Shown here piece after piece: positions 26,791 to 37,468 of a stretch of 64,000 nt of DNA; within the stretch, counting starts at the first letter, position 1, and each line of letters opens with the position of its first letter. The position numbers were made by a program, and so were the translations under genes. The notes under the pieces were generated by a model. That model searched no databases, was not told the DNA's origin, and saw only the letters and a program-made list of their open reading frames with translations. The DNA comes from Pseudochryseolinea flava (GTDB taxonomy: Bacteria > Bacteroidota > Bacteroidia > Cytophagales > Cyclobacteriaceae): the NCBI RefSeq assembly GCF_003286915.1, contig NZ_QMFY01000010.1, forward strand, positions 62,001 to 126,000, in the 5' to 3' direction.

Positions 26791-29700
26791 TTAAGGCTTC
26801 GTTCCGCGCATTACTTCAACCCAACCCATTAACGCAGGACCGTCTGCAGGTTTTAATTGATAATAGTAGATGCCGTCTTCTACGCCATTTGCATCCCAAT
26901 TGTTCTTATACGAACTCGTCGAGTACACTTGTTTACCCCAGCGATTGGTAATCGTAAGCTTTACACCTTCGTCTGGGAGGTTTCGTACAAAAAACACGTC
27001 GTTCGAACCATCACCATTCGGTGTAAAGATATTCGGTATATAAATATCCGTATCCAACGGCACTGTCGTACCTAAGATTTCAATTGAACATCCGATAGAA
27101 TCTTCAATGAAAATGGTATACACACCCGCTGGAATTCTTTCATATTTTTTCTCGAATCGAAGGTTGCTATTGCGCGTAACTTCTTCTTCTACGGTGAGGT
27201 AATCCAAGTCTGACAATGGTTGATCCAACTCCATGCTGATCGTGTACGGTGTTGTTCCGCCTTCAAAATTACCAACTACCAATGTACCGCTTGGAATATC
27301 AGGATACGACTCCGTAGTCGAAATCACTTGAGCAGACAATGGATCTGTTGTTACATAGCTTTCTTTTTCAGAGAACACCTCACAAGAGCCTTCCGGTGAG
27401 AACTGTTTCAACTGAATATTGTAGCCCTTATTCCCGATCGACAACCAATCATTGTCGCTAAATCTCAAGTGTAATTCAGGATCGTATGTCTGCGGTAATG
27501 GTTGATCTGCAACTTCTAATCCTGATTCGAGCTCAGTCACGATAAATGTAATTGGCGCTGTACTTGATCCCGTTACGTTCACAAGTCTAATGGACACTTC
27601 ATTTTGATCACCGCAATATGGTTCAATCTCAAATGTTAGTGCCTGCACGCCGAATATCGTAAATCCACCTTGGCGTGAAGGACATTCTGAAGCGCTCGTT
27701 CTAGCAAACACATAGTATGTACCACTCGGCATGTTCTCAAAAACATAAGGTAAGTCTGTGTCCGGGTTCGACGTCGCGTATGGGAAGTACTCTGTAGGCT
27801 CTACAAATGCACTCTTACTCACACCAACTTCATAAGAACCGGCCAAATCAAACTTAACTGTTAACGAACCGCTAAGTCCATTATTCGAACAGCTTGCTTC
27901 CGAAGGCGTTACATCGAAACCAACAAAGCCTGGGAATGTCACATCAATTGAGAATGTCTGTTCGCACCCAGCCGCATCGCGTACATGAACATTGTGCGTA
28001 CCGCCGCTGATGTCATTGAATTCATTTTGATCCTGGAATGCACCATCATCGAGTGCGAACTCGTACGGACCACCTGCGCCGCCAGACACAACAATGTTGA
28101 AGATACGACCGTCGTTACCTGCACAAGTTGCGTCATTCTTCTCGTAATCGTTGAGCGTGATCGCTGGATTTGCATTGTTGATCGTAACGCTTACTGTTGC
28201 AGGGCACAAATCCGAAGCATCGTCGCGTACAAGAATGTTATAAGTTCCATTTGGTGGAAGATTTGTAATCACATTTCCTGGCACATAATCCAAGAACCAT
28301 TCTCCATCAACAAAATAATCGTATGGCGCATTTCCACCGGTAACAGTTAACACTGCTTGACCTGTATTTGTACCGAAGCACGTTGCATCGACAAACCCAG
28401 ATGCTGTTGCTGTGACTGTAGGCTCTAACTGTAAGTCATACGTCAACTCACAAATATTACCAGCAGCATCTTCAACTTTGTATCGATAGGTGTCTGCTTT
28501 CAATTCATCGAACATAATTTCGTTCACGGTAATAAGTCCTTGCTTCACTTCGCCGGTGTTGATACCCGTGAGTGTTACAATGTACGGCATAGAGCCACCT
28601 TCGATCTCGACAGTGATAATACCGTCCTTTTGATCACCACATGTAGGACGTTTTGTTTTCGGAAGATCTGCTACCTTGAATTTTGTAAATGCAGCGCAAT
28701 CTAATCCACCGCATCCGGTAGCATTATTGATGATTGTGAACGTACGTGTTGCCGTACATCCAACGCCTGTATCCGTAACGGTTACTGTATATGTTCCAGG
28801 CGCAAGTCCCGTAAGTGTGGTCTGATCGGAAGTAAATCCACCAGGGCCAGTCCAAGATATATCAAAAGGTCCAGGTGTACCACCTACGCTAATCGTCAAC
28901 GCGCCGTTGAACGGTGCCTTACATGATGTATTGTTTGCTTGTGTTACCAACCCAATGGTTGTCCCCGTCGCATTATTCGGAACATTGAACGTAAATGTAT
29001 TGGAACAGCTGAGGTTTTGGTCTTCCACCGTAAGCTCATAGTCACCGGCTTCAAGTCCCGCAATATCCTCCAAGGACGAAGTAAATCCATTCGGTCCAGT
29101 CCATGTATAGTCGAATGGTCCTGCTGTTCCAGAGATGGTTACATCAATTGAACCATTAAATGGCGCCGCGCAAAGTGTGTTTGGTACGATGACCTGCGTA
29201 GCACTTAGCGTTGGCGTGCTATTCGGAACGTTGAACGTGAATGTGTTGGTACAGCCAAGATTTTGGTCTTCTACAGTGAGCTCGTAGTCACCGGCTTCGA
29301 GTCCTGCAATATCCTCTACCGACGAGGTGAATCCATTTGGCCCTGTCCATGTATAGTCGAATGGTCCTGCAGTTCCGGAAAGGGTTACATCAATCGAACC
29401 ATTAAATGGCGCGGCACAAACTGTGTTTGGCACAATCACCGGCGTAGCACTTACGATCGGCTTGTTATCCGGTACGTTCACTGTATAAGTATCTGAACAT
29501 CCCAAGATGTCATCCGTAATGGTGATGTTGTAATCGCCAGGTTCAACGCCTGTGATATTTGGCGTCGTTCTCGTAAATCCGTTTGGTCCCGTCCAAAGGA
29601 ATGAATGTGTTCCCGGCGTACCCGTAATGGAAATAATATCGATGCCTCCGTTGAAAGGTGCAACGCAATTTGTATTCGGGAATACCTGTGTCGTAATGGT

Positions 29701-32700
29701 AATTGTTGGGGTGAGATCTGGCACGGTGATCGTCGCTGTTCCTTCGCAGCCAAGGACTTGATCTTTTGCCGTTACCGTATAATCACCCGACTCTAAATCT
29801 TGGATACCAGGACCCGTTCCGGTGAAACCGTTAGGCCCGGTCCATTCATAATCAAAAGGACCACCTGTGCCCGATGCGGTCACCAACACGGCACCATCAA
29901 AAGGCGGCTGGCATTGTGTATTTCCAATCAGGATGTCTGTGGTAAAGGTTATTACCGGAGCGTTGTTTGGAACGGTGAATGTTTGCGTTCCTGAACATCC
30001 TGAAGGTTGGTTCGTCGCTGTAACGGTGTAGTCACCTGGTTCAAGATCCGTAATGACGGCGCCTGTACCTGCAAATCCATTTGGTCCTGACCAAGTGAAA
30101 TCGAAAGTCCCTGCAGGGCCAGCTGCAGAAACATCAAGCGCACCATTGAATGGAGCCACACAATTTGTATTTGGTGTAATGCTGTTTGCTGTGATCGTAA
30201 TTGTCGGTCTGTTATTTCCGACATTGACAGTCAGCGTTTGGCTACATCCAAGTATTTGATCTGTCACCGTCACCGTGTAATCACCATCTTCCAACTGCGT
30301 AGGGTCTTCAACTGTAGATGCAAAACCATTTGGTCCACTCCATGAGAAATCAAATGGCCCTACTGTTCCTGATACCGTGATATCAATCGCACCATCAAAG
30401 GGGGCCTGACATACAGTATTCGGTGTAGATGAATCTTCCGTAATTGTAATTGTAGGTGTTGCATCACCTACTGTCAATGTATAGACATCAGAACATCCAA
30501 TTGTTAGATCTGTGATGGTCACTTCATAATCGCCTGATTCCAATGCGGTGATTGCAGCGCCTGCACCAACGAATCCGTTAGGTCCAGTCCACGCAAATGA
30601 ATATGGTCCTGGTGTTCCACCTCCCGTAACCGTGATAGCGCCATTAAATGGTGCCTGGCAACTTGAATTGTCTACGATCACCTGCGACGCAAGTGCTACC
30701 ACTGGCGTGTTGTCGATTACCGTAAACGTTGCTGTCGCTGTACAACCAAGGTTAAGATCCGTAACTTCCACGGTGTATACACCATCTTGAATATTGGCAA
30801 TGTCTTCTGTTGTTGCACTAAACCCGTTAGGGCCACTCCATTCAAAGCTGTATGCACCTGAACCACCTGTCGCAGTGATCAAGAGAACGCCATCAAACGG
30901 AGCAACGCAAGTCGTATTTGGACTATTGACATCTTCTGCTATTGAAATCGTTGGAGCTGTTCCTCCAACATTGAATGTCTGAGTGAACGTACATCCCGAT
31001 GTCAATTCGGTAACAGTAACCTCATACGCACCCGATTCGAGGGCCGTTATATTTTTATTATTAGAGACAAATCCATTAGGTCCTGTCCATGAATATGCGT
31101 AGGCTCCTACAGCCGGTGTTGTGCTTAAAATAATGGCTCCATTAAATGGCGCAACACACTTACTATTATCGGTAACGACACCAGAGATAGTGACTGTCGG
31201 CGTCGTCAATCCAACGGTTACAGTCGCAGTAGCAGTACAACCTGTTCCGGTGTCTGTCACATTCACGGTGTAATCTCCATTTTGTAGCGCAGTCAAATCC
31301 TCAGCCGTCGACGAGAATCCGTTCGGGCCACTCCACAAGAAATTGTAAGGTCCTGGGGTACCGCCTAGCGTGATGTCAATGGTTCCTGTGAACGGTGCTA
31401 CGCATTTTGTATTATCTGTTGATGTAGAAGCGATTGTTACACCAGCTGCATTTAAGCCGACTGCGAAAGTTGCTGTTGCTTCACAGCCTGTACCGCTATC
31501 AGTAACGGTAACCTCATAACTACCATTCTGAAGTGCTGTTAGATCTTCGCTTGTTGAAACGAATCCGTTTGGTCCAGTCCAGCTATAGCTTAGAACGCCT
31601 ACCCCACCTGTTACCGTTATGTCAATTGTTCCGGTAAATGGTGCAAGACAGCTTGTGTTATCCGTTGTGGTTCCGGCAATCGTTGGAGGTGTAGGTGCGC
31701 CGACATTAATGTTTGCGCTTACTACTGCAGGACATCCACCCGCGTCATCCGCAGAAATAGTGTATGTTCCGGCGGCCAGTCCAGTGAAATTACCCGTTGT
31801 GTTAGATGTTCCACCTGGTATGATCGTATACGTGATCGCGCCCGTTCCGCCTGTTGCCGTTATTTGAATACTTCCGTCAGACAATCCTGCACATGATGCA
31901 TCTGTAATTGTCGGCGTACCGAATGTAATCACTGCAGGCGCTGTCACATCGATGTTTGCCGAAATGACCGCCGTACAACCACCGGCATCGTCTGCAGAGA
32001 TTGTATATGTCCCCGCCGCAAGTCCTGTAAAGTCACCTGTTGTATTGGATGTGCCGCCCGGAGAGATCGTATACGTGATCGCACCTGATCCACCTGTTGC
32101 TGTGATTTGAATTCTTCCGTTGTTAACACCCGCACAGTCTGCGTTCGTTACTGTAGGTGTTCCAAATGTAATCGCCGCTGGTGCTGCAATTATAATGTTT
32201 GCACTTACTACAGCAGCACAAGCACCTGCATCATCTGCAGATACAGTATACGTTCCTGCTGCAAGTCCTGGGAACACGCCCGTCGTATTAGTCGTTCCAC
32301 CCGGGCTAAGGGTATAGGTGATCGTTCCCGTACCGCCCGTTGCTGTAATTTGAATTTGGCCAGTGCTATTTCCAGCGCAATCTGCATCCGTAACTACCGG
32401 TGTACCAAACGTAAGTCCAGTTGGTGCGTTCACATTAATATTCGCACTTACAACAGCAGCACAGCTTCCGGCATCGTCTGCCGAAATCGTATACGTTCCA
32501 GCTGTCAGACCTGTGAAAGTTCCTGTGGTATTTGAAGTACCGCCTGGGCTGATCGTATAGGTGATCGTACCTGTTCCGCCAGTGGCCGTGATCTGAATGC
32601 TTCCATCATTACCACCTGCACAACCAGCATCAGTAACTGTTGGTGTACCGAAAGTAATCGCCGCCGGCGCTGTTACGTTGATATTGGCGCTTACGACAGC

Positions 32701-35700
32701 AGGACATCCACCAGCATCATTTGCTGATACTGTATATGTACCTGCAGCTAATCCTGTGAAGTCACCCGTTGTATTGGTCGCGCCACCTGGGCTAAGCACA
32801 TAGGTAATTATGCCTGTGCCACCCGTCGCTGTGATTTGAATTCGTCCATTGGTTGCTCCTGCGCAATCGGCATTGGTTACTGTCGGCGTGCCGAATGTAA
32901 TACCACCTGGCGCAGTCACATTAATGTTTGCACTGACAACAGCAGGACATCCACCAGCATCATTTGCTGAGATTGTGTATGTTCCCGCTACGAGTCCTGT
33001 GAATGTTCCTGTTGTATTCGAAGTTCCGCCTGGGGAAATGGTGTAGGTAATCACGCCAGTTCCACCTGTTGCTGTAATTTGAATTTCTCCCGTCGCATTT
33101 CCCGCGCAGTCCGCATTGACAACCGTTGGTGTTCCAAAAGTTATTCCGGCAGGTGCTGTTATGTTGATGTTGCTGCTCACGATTGGCGCACATCCACCAG
33201 CGTCGTCAGCCGAAATTGTGTATGTTCCTGCAGCAAGTCCAGTGAACACGCCTGTTGTGTTTGAAGTACCGCCTGGTGAAATCGTATACGTAATTACACC
33301 TGTACCACCTGTTGCTGCAATTTGAATTTGTCCGTTAGCATTGCCAGCGCAATCCGCATTGGTAACCGTCGGTGTACCAAATGTAAGTGCGCTTGGCTGG
33401 GTGATATTGATATTGCTACTCACGACAGATGCACATCCGCCTGCGTCATCTGCGGTGATCGTATAAGTACCAGCCACGAGGCCTGTGAAGAGACCAGTCG
33501 TATTTGACGTTCCTCCAGGGGAGATCGTGTAAGTGATTACGCCTGTACCACCGGTAGCTGTGATTTGAATTTGCCCTGTTGTTGCGCCCGCGCAATCTGC
33601 ATTCGTTACTGTTGGCGCACCGAAAGTAATCGCTGCTGGTGCTGTTACGTTAATATTGCTACTCACTACCGCAGGACAACCACCCGCATCGTTCGCCGAT
33701 ACCGTGTAAGTTCCCGCTGCGAGGCCAGTAAAGTCACCCGTTGTATTGGTTGCACCACCTGGACTTAGCACATAGGTAATTACACCCGTTCCGCCAGTGG
33801 CTGTAATTTGAATTCTTCCATCATTGATACCTGTACATGAGGTATTCGTTACCGCCGGCGTTCCAAATGTAATCGCCGCAGGCGCTGTAATGTTGATGTT
33901 GCTGCTCACCACAGCAGGACAACCACCCGCATCATTTGCCGAAATTGTGTAGGTACCTGCAACGAGGCCGGTAAACGTTCCTGTAGTGTTCGATGTTCCG
34001 CCTGGTGATATCGTATAGGTGATTACACCCGTACCACCTGTTGCAGTGATTTGAATTTGCCCATTCGCATTGCCTGCGCAATCAGCATTGGTCACTGTTG
34101 GTGTTCCGAATGTGATCGCCGCTGGTGCCGTGATGTTAATATTGCTACTTACTACTGCAGGGCAACCACCGGCATCATTTGCTGATATTGTGTAAGTACC
34201 GGCAGCGAGCCCTGTGAAATCGCCTGTCGTATTTGTGATACCACCTGGGCTCAGTACATAAGTGATAACACCCGTACCGCCCGTTGCTGTGATCTGGATT
34301 CTACCATTGTTGATGCCGGCACAATCTGCGTTTGTCACAGTCGGTGTTCCGAAAGTGATGGCGGCAGGTGCAGTGATATTGATATTCGCGCTTACCACGG
34401 CAGCACAGCCACCAGCATCATCTGCTGAAATTGTATAGGTGCCTGGTGCGAGTCCCGTGAATGTTCCTGTCGTATTTGACGTACCACCAGGAGAAATAGT
34501 GTAGGTGATTACACCTGTACCACCAGTGGCCGTGATTTGAATTTGTCCGTTATTTATGCCTGTGCAACCGGCGTTCGTTACCGTTGGTGTTCCAAAGGTA
34601 AGGGTCGCTGGCGCCGTAACGTTAATGTTTGCACTCACGACGGCAGGACATCCGCCAGCGTCATTCGCCGTTACCGCATAGGTGCCCGCCGCAAGTCCCG
34701 TAAAATCACCCGTGGTGTTTGTTGCTCCACCTGGACTTAACACATACGTAATTACGCCTGTGCCGCCCGTTGCTGTGATTTGGATTCTTCCGTCATTGAT
34801 ACCAGTACAAGATGTATTTGTCACTGTTGGTGCACCAAATGTGATTGCTGCTGGTGCCGTGATGTTAATATTACTGCTTACCACTGCAGGGCAACCTCCT
34901 GCATCATTTGCAGAGATTGTATAAGTACCCGCACCAAGACCTGTGAAGAGTCCTGACGTGTTTGACGTTCCGCCTGGTGAAATCGTATAGGTGATAACAC
35001 CTGTTCCACCCGATGCAGTGATTTGAATTTGTCCATTATTAACGCCTGCGCAATCCGCATTCGTAACTGTAGGTGTACCAAAGGTGATGGCCACAGGCGC
35101 GGTGATGTTGATATTGCTACTCACAACAGCAGGACATCCACCGGCATCATTTGCTGATACTGTGTAAGTACCCGCTGCGAGGCCTGTGAAATCACCCGTA
35201 GTGTTTGTTGTTCCTCCTGGGCTCAACACATACGTGATCACACCCGTACCACCTGAAGCTGTAATTTGAATTCTTCCGTTATTCACACCAGCACAATCCG
35301 CATTCGTTACGGTTGGCGTACCGAACGTAATCGCTGGCGGTGCTGTGATGTTGATATTTGCACTTACTGTGGGAGGGCAACCACCAGCATCGTCTGCCGT
35401 GATTGTGTAAGTACCAGCAGCAAGACCTGTGAATGTACCGGTCGTGTTCGATGTACCGCCAGGTGCAATCGTATAGGTAATGACACCTGTACCACCTGTC
35501 GCTGTGATTTGAATCTGACCGTTGTTTATTCCTGTACAGCCTGCGTTCGTTACCGTTGGCGTTCCAAAAGTAAGTGACGCTGGTTGCGTTAACGTGATGT
35601 TCGCTGTTGTAACAGGTCCGCATCCATTCGCATCCGTTACCGATACGGTGTATACACCAGCGGCAAGACCTGTGTAGTTTCCGGTACCATTAACAACGGC

Positions 35701-36939
35701 TCCAGGATTCAACGTATATACTAAAGCACCTGTACCGCCTGAAGCATCGACGTTGATTGCACCATCAGAAGCTCCTGTACAAGTCAAGTTTGTAGACGCA
35801 ACGTTGTCAATGGTAATAACAAGGGGCTGTGTTACCGTTTGGTTATTTAATGTGGCTGTACAACCGGCAGCATCGGTAACCGTAACACTATACGTACCGG
35901 CCGCGATCGGATTAAGATCTTGCGTTGTCGCGCCATTGCTCCATAAATATGTATATGGCGGAATTCCGCCGCTGACCGTAAGATCTACGGCACCAGTAGC
36001 CGCACCGTTACAAGTAGCGTTGGTGATCACCGCGTTGAGAACTAAGGCGGGTGAATACGTGACGGTGATGTTATCACTCGTTCCAGAACAGAGTCCACCA
36101 GTATCGGTAATCGTCCAGGTTATAACATTGGCGCCGACGTTGAGGTTATTGGCCGTTGCATTAGGATCATTTGCGCTCGGCGAGAAGGTAACACCGGCAG
36201 GACCAGTCCATGTACCAATCTCCCCTACCCCTGGGCTATTTCCACCAAGTATAAAGCTATTTGTACCGCATGTACGTCCAGTAGGCGCACCTGCGTCAGC
36301 TTGTGTTGAAATGGCAACGTTCACCAATTGACTCACTTGGCAACCATTAGCATCTGTAACGGTTACGGTATACGCACCCGCATCGAGGTTGGTTCTATCT
36401 TCATTCGTAGAGCCATCTGTCCATAAATAAGTATAGGGACCAACGCCCCCTGCTGCTGTAATATTAATTCCGCCATCGCCTGCTCCTGGTGTCGGATCAC
36501 AATCCGGATCGACGCCATCCACTGTCACGGTCAACTGTGAAGGCTCGATGATATTGAAGCCCGTTGGCGTTTCCGAAATTTGAAGTGGTGGTAAGCATCC
36601 TGTTTTAAATACGACTACCTGGAATGAAGAAGAGTAAACATCTTCATAGCGCACTTTTCTAAAGTTTCCGTTTCCATCAGGATCGTTGATCTCAGTCACG
36701 GCAAGCGTAACGAATGCCCCTGCGATGTTATCGTATAATTCAAAATTCATTGGCGCTGCGCCATTCCCCAATTCAACAGTGATTGTACCGTCATTCGCGC
36801 CAAAACACGAGATATCCGTGTGGGTTCTGGTAATCACCGCTGCAGCCGTAGGACATTGTCCATAGGATGCCGTTACAAAACCGAGCAGGAAAATTCCTAC
36901 TAAGATGTAATGATTGAGATTAAAAAATATCCGGTTCAT
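26791..36939 (-). CDS. Giant SprB-like secreted repeat protein with gliding-motility C-terminal domain
   Basis: 3382 residues (10.1 kb). Signal peptide 1-27 (ending SYGQ). Residues 30-461 hold divergent SprB-type repeats (GGVGPYTYLWTDGST, DANGC). Residues 462-1749 are 16 near-identical 81-residue units (TVTNADCAG...GGTGVITY...AGTYTISANDAGGC). Residues 1753-2742 are 12 units of 82-83 residues (APFNG...WTGPNGF...GDYTVTVTD..GC). A non-repeated part (about 2750-3295) follows, then a C-terminal domain (about 3297-3382) with IPNIFTPNGDGSNDVF, NRWGKQVY and GIYYYQLK, the type B T9SS signal. Each unit has two Cys. It is expected to leave the cell by T9SS and act as a surface adhesin, as SprB does in gliding; that role is inferred. 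It begins 18 bases after the 36958 gene. Confidence 0.92.
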   Translation of the reverse strand: MNRIFFNLNHYILVGIFLLGFVTASYGQCPTAAAVITRTHTDISCFGANDGTITVELGNGAAPMNFELYDNIAGAFVTLAVTEINDPDGNGNFRKVRYEDVYSSSFQVVVFKTGCLPPLQISETPTGFNIIEPSQLTVTVDGVDPDCDPTPGAGDGGINITAAGGVGPYTYLWTDGSTNEDRTNLDAGAYTVTVTDANGCQVSQLVNVAISTQADAGAPTGRTCGTNSFILGGNSPGVGEIGTWTGPAGVTFSPSANDPNATANNLNVGANVITWTITDTGGLCSGTSDNITVTYSPALVLNAVITNATCNGAATGAVDLTVSGGIPPYTYLWSNGATTQDLNPIAAGTYSVTVTDAAGCTATLNNQTVTQPLVITIDNVASTNLTCTGASDGAINVDASGGTGALVYTLNPGAVVNGTGNYTGLAAGVYTVSVTDANGCGPVTTANITLTQPASLTFGTPTVTNAGCTGINNGQIQITATGGTGVITYTIAPGGTSNTTGTFTGLAAGTYTITADDAGGCPPTVSANINITAPPAITFGTPTVTNADCAGVNNGRIQITASGGTGVITYVLSPGGTTNTTGDFTGLAAGTYTVSANDAGGCPAVVSSNINITAPVAITFGTPTVTNADCAGVNNGQIQITASGGTGVITYTISPGGTSNTSGLFTGLGAGTYTISANDAGGCPAVVSSNINITAPAAITFGAPTVTNTSCTGINDGRIQITATGGTGVITYVLSPGGATNTTGDFTGLAAGTYAVTANDAGGCPAVVSANINVTAPATLTFGTPTVTNAGCTGINNGQIQITATGGTGVITYTISPGGTSNTTGTFTGLAPGTYTISADDAGGCAAVVSANINITAPAAITFGTPTVTNADCAGINNGRIQITATGGTGVITYVLSPGGITNTTGDFTGLAAGTYTISANDAGGCPAVVSSNINITAPAAITFGTPTVTNADCAGNANGQIQITATGGTGVITYTISPGGTSNTTGTFTGLVAGTYTISANDAGGCPAVVSSNINITAPAAITFGTPAVTNTSCTGINDGRIQITATGGTGVITYVLSPGGATNTTGDFTGLAAGTYTVSANDAGGCPAVVSSNINVTAPAAITFGAPTVTNADCAGATTGQIQITATGGTGVITYTISPGGTSNTTGLFTGLVAGTYTITADDAGGCASVVSSNINITQPSALTFGTPTVTNADCAGNANGQIQIAATGGTGVITYTISPGGTSNTTGVFTGLAAGTYTISADDAGGCAPIVSSNINITAPAGITFGTPTVVNADCAGNATGEIQITATGGTGVITYTISPGGTSNTTGTFTGLVAGTYTISANDAGGCPAVVSANINVTAPGGITFGTPTVTNADCAGATNGRIQITATGGTGIITYVLSPGGATNTTGDFTGLAAGTYTVSANDAGGCPAVVSANINVTAPAAITFGTPTVTDAGCAGGNDGSIQITATGGTGTITYTISPGGTSNTTGTFTGLTAGTYTISADDAGSCAAVVSANINVNAPTGLTFGTPVVTDADCAGNSTGQIQITATGGTGTITYTLSPGGTTNTTGVFPGLAAGTYTVSADDAGACAAVVSANIIIAAPAAITFGTPTVTNADCAGVNNGRIQITATGGSGAITYTISPGGTSNTTGDFTGLAAGTYTISADDAGGCTAVISANIDVTAPAVITFGTPTITDASCAGLSDGSIQITATGGTGAITYTIIPGGTSNTTGNFTGLAAGTYTISADDAGGCPAVVSANINVGAPTPPTIAGTTTDNTSCLAPFTGTIDITVTGGVGVLSYSWTGPNGFVSTSEDLTALQNGSYEVTVTDSGTGCEATATFAVGLNAAGVTIASTSTDNTKCVAPFTGTIDITLGGTPGPYNFLWSGPNGFSSTAEDLTALQNGDYTVNVTDTGTGCTATATVTVGLTTPTVTISGVVTDNSKCVAPFNGAIILSTTPAVGAYAYSWTGPNGFVSNNKNITALESGAYEVTVTELTSGCTFTQTFNVGGTAPTISIAEDVNSPNTTCVAPFDGVLLITATGGSGAYSFEWSGPNGFSATTEDIANIQDGVYTVEVTDLNLGCTATATFTVIDNTPVVALASQVIVDNSSCQAPFNGAITVTGGGTPGPYSFAWTGPNGFVGAGAAITALESGDYEVTITDLTIGCSDVYTLTVGDATPTITITEDSSTPNTVCQAPFDGAIDITVSGTVGPFDFSWSGPNGFASTVEDPTQLEDGDYTVTVTDQILGCSQTLTVNVGNNRPTITITANSITPNTNCVAPFNGALDVSAAGPAGTFDFTWSGPNGFAGTGAVITDLEPGDYTVTATNQPSGCSGTQTFTVPNNAPVITFTTDILIGNTQCQPPFDGAVLVTASGTGGPFDYEWTGPNGFTGTGPGIQDLESGDYTVTAKDQVLGCEGTATITVPDLTPTITITTQVFPNTNCVAPFNGGIDIISITGTPGTHSFLWTGPNGFTRTTPNITGVEPGDYNITITDDILGCSDTYTVNVPDNKPIVSATPVIVPNTVCAAPFNGSIDVTLSGTAGPFDYTWTGPNGFTSSVEDIAGLEAGDYELTVEDQNLGCTNTFTFNVPNSTPTLSATQVIVPNTLCAAPFNGSIDVTISGTAGPFDYTWTGPNGFTSSLEDIAGLEAGDYELTVEDQNLSCSNTFTFNVPNNATGTTIGLVTQANNTSCKAPFNGALTISVGGTPGPFDISWTGPGGFTSDQTTLTGLAPGTYTVTVTDTGVGCTATRTFTIINNATGCGGLDCAAFTKFKVADLPKTKRPTCGDQKDGIITVEIEGGSMPYIVTLTGINTGEVKQGLITVNEIMFDELKADTYRYKVEDAAGNICELTYDLQLEPTVTATASGFVDATCFGTNTGQAVLTVTGGNAPYDYFVDGEWFLDYVPGNVITNLPPNGTYNILVRDDASDLCPATVSVTINNANPAITLNDYEKNDATCAGNDGRIFNIVVSGGAGGPYEFALDDGAFQDQNEFNDISGGTHNVHVRDAAGCEQTFSIDVTFPGFVGFDVTPSEASCSNNGLSGSLTVKFDLAGSYEVGVSKSAFVEPTEYFPYATSNPDTDLPYVFENMPSGTYYVFARTSASECPSRQGGFTIFGVQALTFEIEPYCGDQNEVSIRLVNVTGSSTAPITFIVTELESGLEVADQPLPQTYDPELHLRFSDNDWLSIGNKGYNIQLKQFSPEGSCEVFSEKESYVTTDPLSAQVISTTESYPDIPSGTLVVGNFEGGTTPYTISMELDQPLSDLDYLTVEEEVTRNSNLRFEKKYERIPAGVYTIFIEDSIGCSIEILGTTVPLDTDIYIPNIFTPNGDGSNDVFFVRNLPDEGVKLTITNRWGKQVYSTSSYKNNWDANGVEDGIYYYQLKPADGPALMGWVEVMRGTKP
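28714..31683 (-). repeat. Array B: 12 units of 82-83 codons in the giant gene
   Basis: Units share CxAPFxG, W(T/S)GPNGF and GxYxVTVTD...GC. Neighbouring units differ at many positions except units 10 and 11, which are almost identical and mark a recent duplication. This array is older and more diverged than array A. Confidence 0.9.
31693..35556 (-). repeat. Array A: 16 units of 243 bp in the giant gene
   Basis: Each unit codes for 81 residues. Two variants alternate: a Q/TISPGG form and an R/VLSPGG form. Units 1-4 and 5-8 repeat the same order of key words (AGCTG-INNGQ, ADCAG, ADCAG, TSCTG-INDGR), so the array grew partly by copying a four-unit block. Confidence 0.92.
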
Positions 36940-36957
36940 TGAGCAGTAATTAATCTT

Positions 36958-37302
36958 CTATAGTTCTCCGACTTTAATTCCTTCGATTCCGCCAACGCTA
37001 ATACCTTTCGAACACCCTTCGAAGGTGATCAGAACGGTATACCGGGAGGATTTGACATTTCTAAACAGCGACGGATTAGATGAGAGTACGACTGTTTTTT
37101 CTTGAATTACCTTTCCGCTATAGAGATCATACAGTTTGACCTGAGCTTGTGAGATCGAGCGGGATGACTTTAAACTGATTTCAAAACTTCCCTTCGATAT
37201 CTCTTTCACCTCGAAATCAACTTTGGTTTTGCATAGATCTTGCGATAACGCAGGTGTTGCGCTGGCCGCAAGAAAAAGCAGCAGGGGGTAAATAAATTTC
37301 AT
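36958..37302 (-). CDS. Small secreted protein upstream of the giant gene
   Basis: 114 residues with signal peptide MKFIYPLLLFLAASATPALS. The mature part has two Cys, a Ser-rich strand pattern (KGSFEISLKSSRSISQAQVKLYDLYSGKVIQEK) and a Gly-rich end. The layout resembles a single Ig-like or T9SS C-terminal-like beta domain, but I do not recognise a family. It is 18 bases upstream of the giant gene on the same strand, so co-expression is near certain; it may be a binding partner or processing aid. Confidence 0.75.
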   Translation of the reverse strand: MKFIYPLLLFLAASATPALSQDLCKTKVDFEVKEISKGSFEISLKSSRSISQAQVKLYDLYSGKVIQEKTVVLSSNPSLFRNVKSSRYTVLITFEGCSKGISVGGIEGIKVGEL

Positions 37303-37468
37303 TTCGAAAAAATTTCTCTTTACTAAATATTGTTCAAAAAATTATTGTAACCCGATTGATTGATAAAAGATTAGGATTACAACAGTGCGCTTAAAAAAGT
37401 CAACTATAAAAAAATTAGAAACTCTAAAAAATAAACTTCCTTGTGTGTGTACTATTTATATCAAAAAG
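37303..37468 (-). promoter_or_regulatory. AT-rich leader region of the giant-gene operon
   Basis: This 166-bp spacer is strongly AT-rich with several A/T runs and no open frame. It must hold the promoter for the 37302-26791 transcript; no exact TAnnTTTG element was found on the reverse strand. Confidence 0.3.

Noticed and set aside
31693-35556. Regular 243-bp period, at first sight like an array of repeats and spacers
   Set aside because: The whole period is in one open frame and codes for 81-residue SprB-like units; there are no unique spacers, so it is not a CRISPR array.
27985-36331. Many open frames on the plus strand across the giant gene, up to 192 codons
   Set aside because: They repeat with the array period, lack family motifs and are the antisense of the conserved coding strand.
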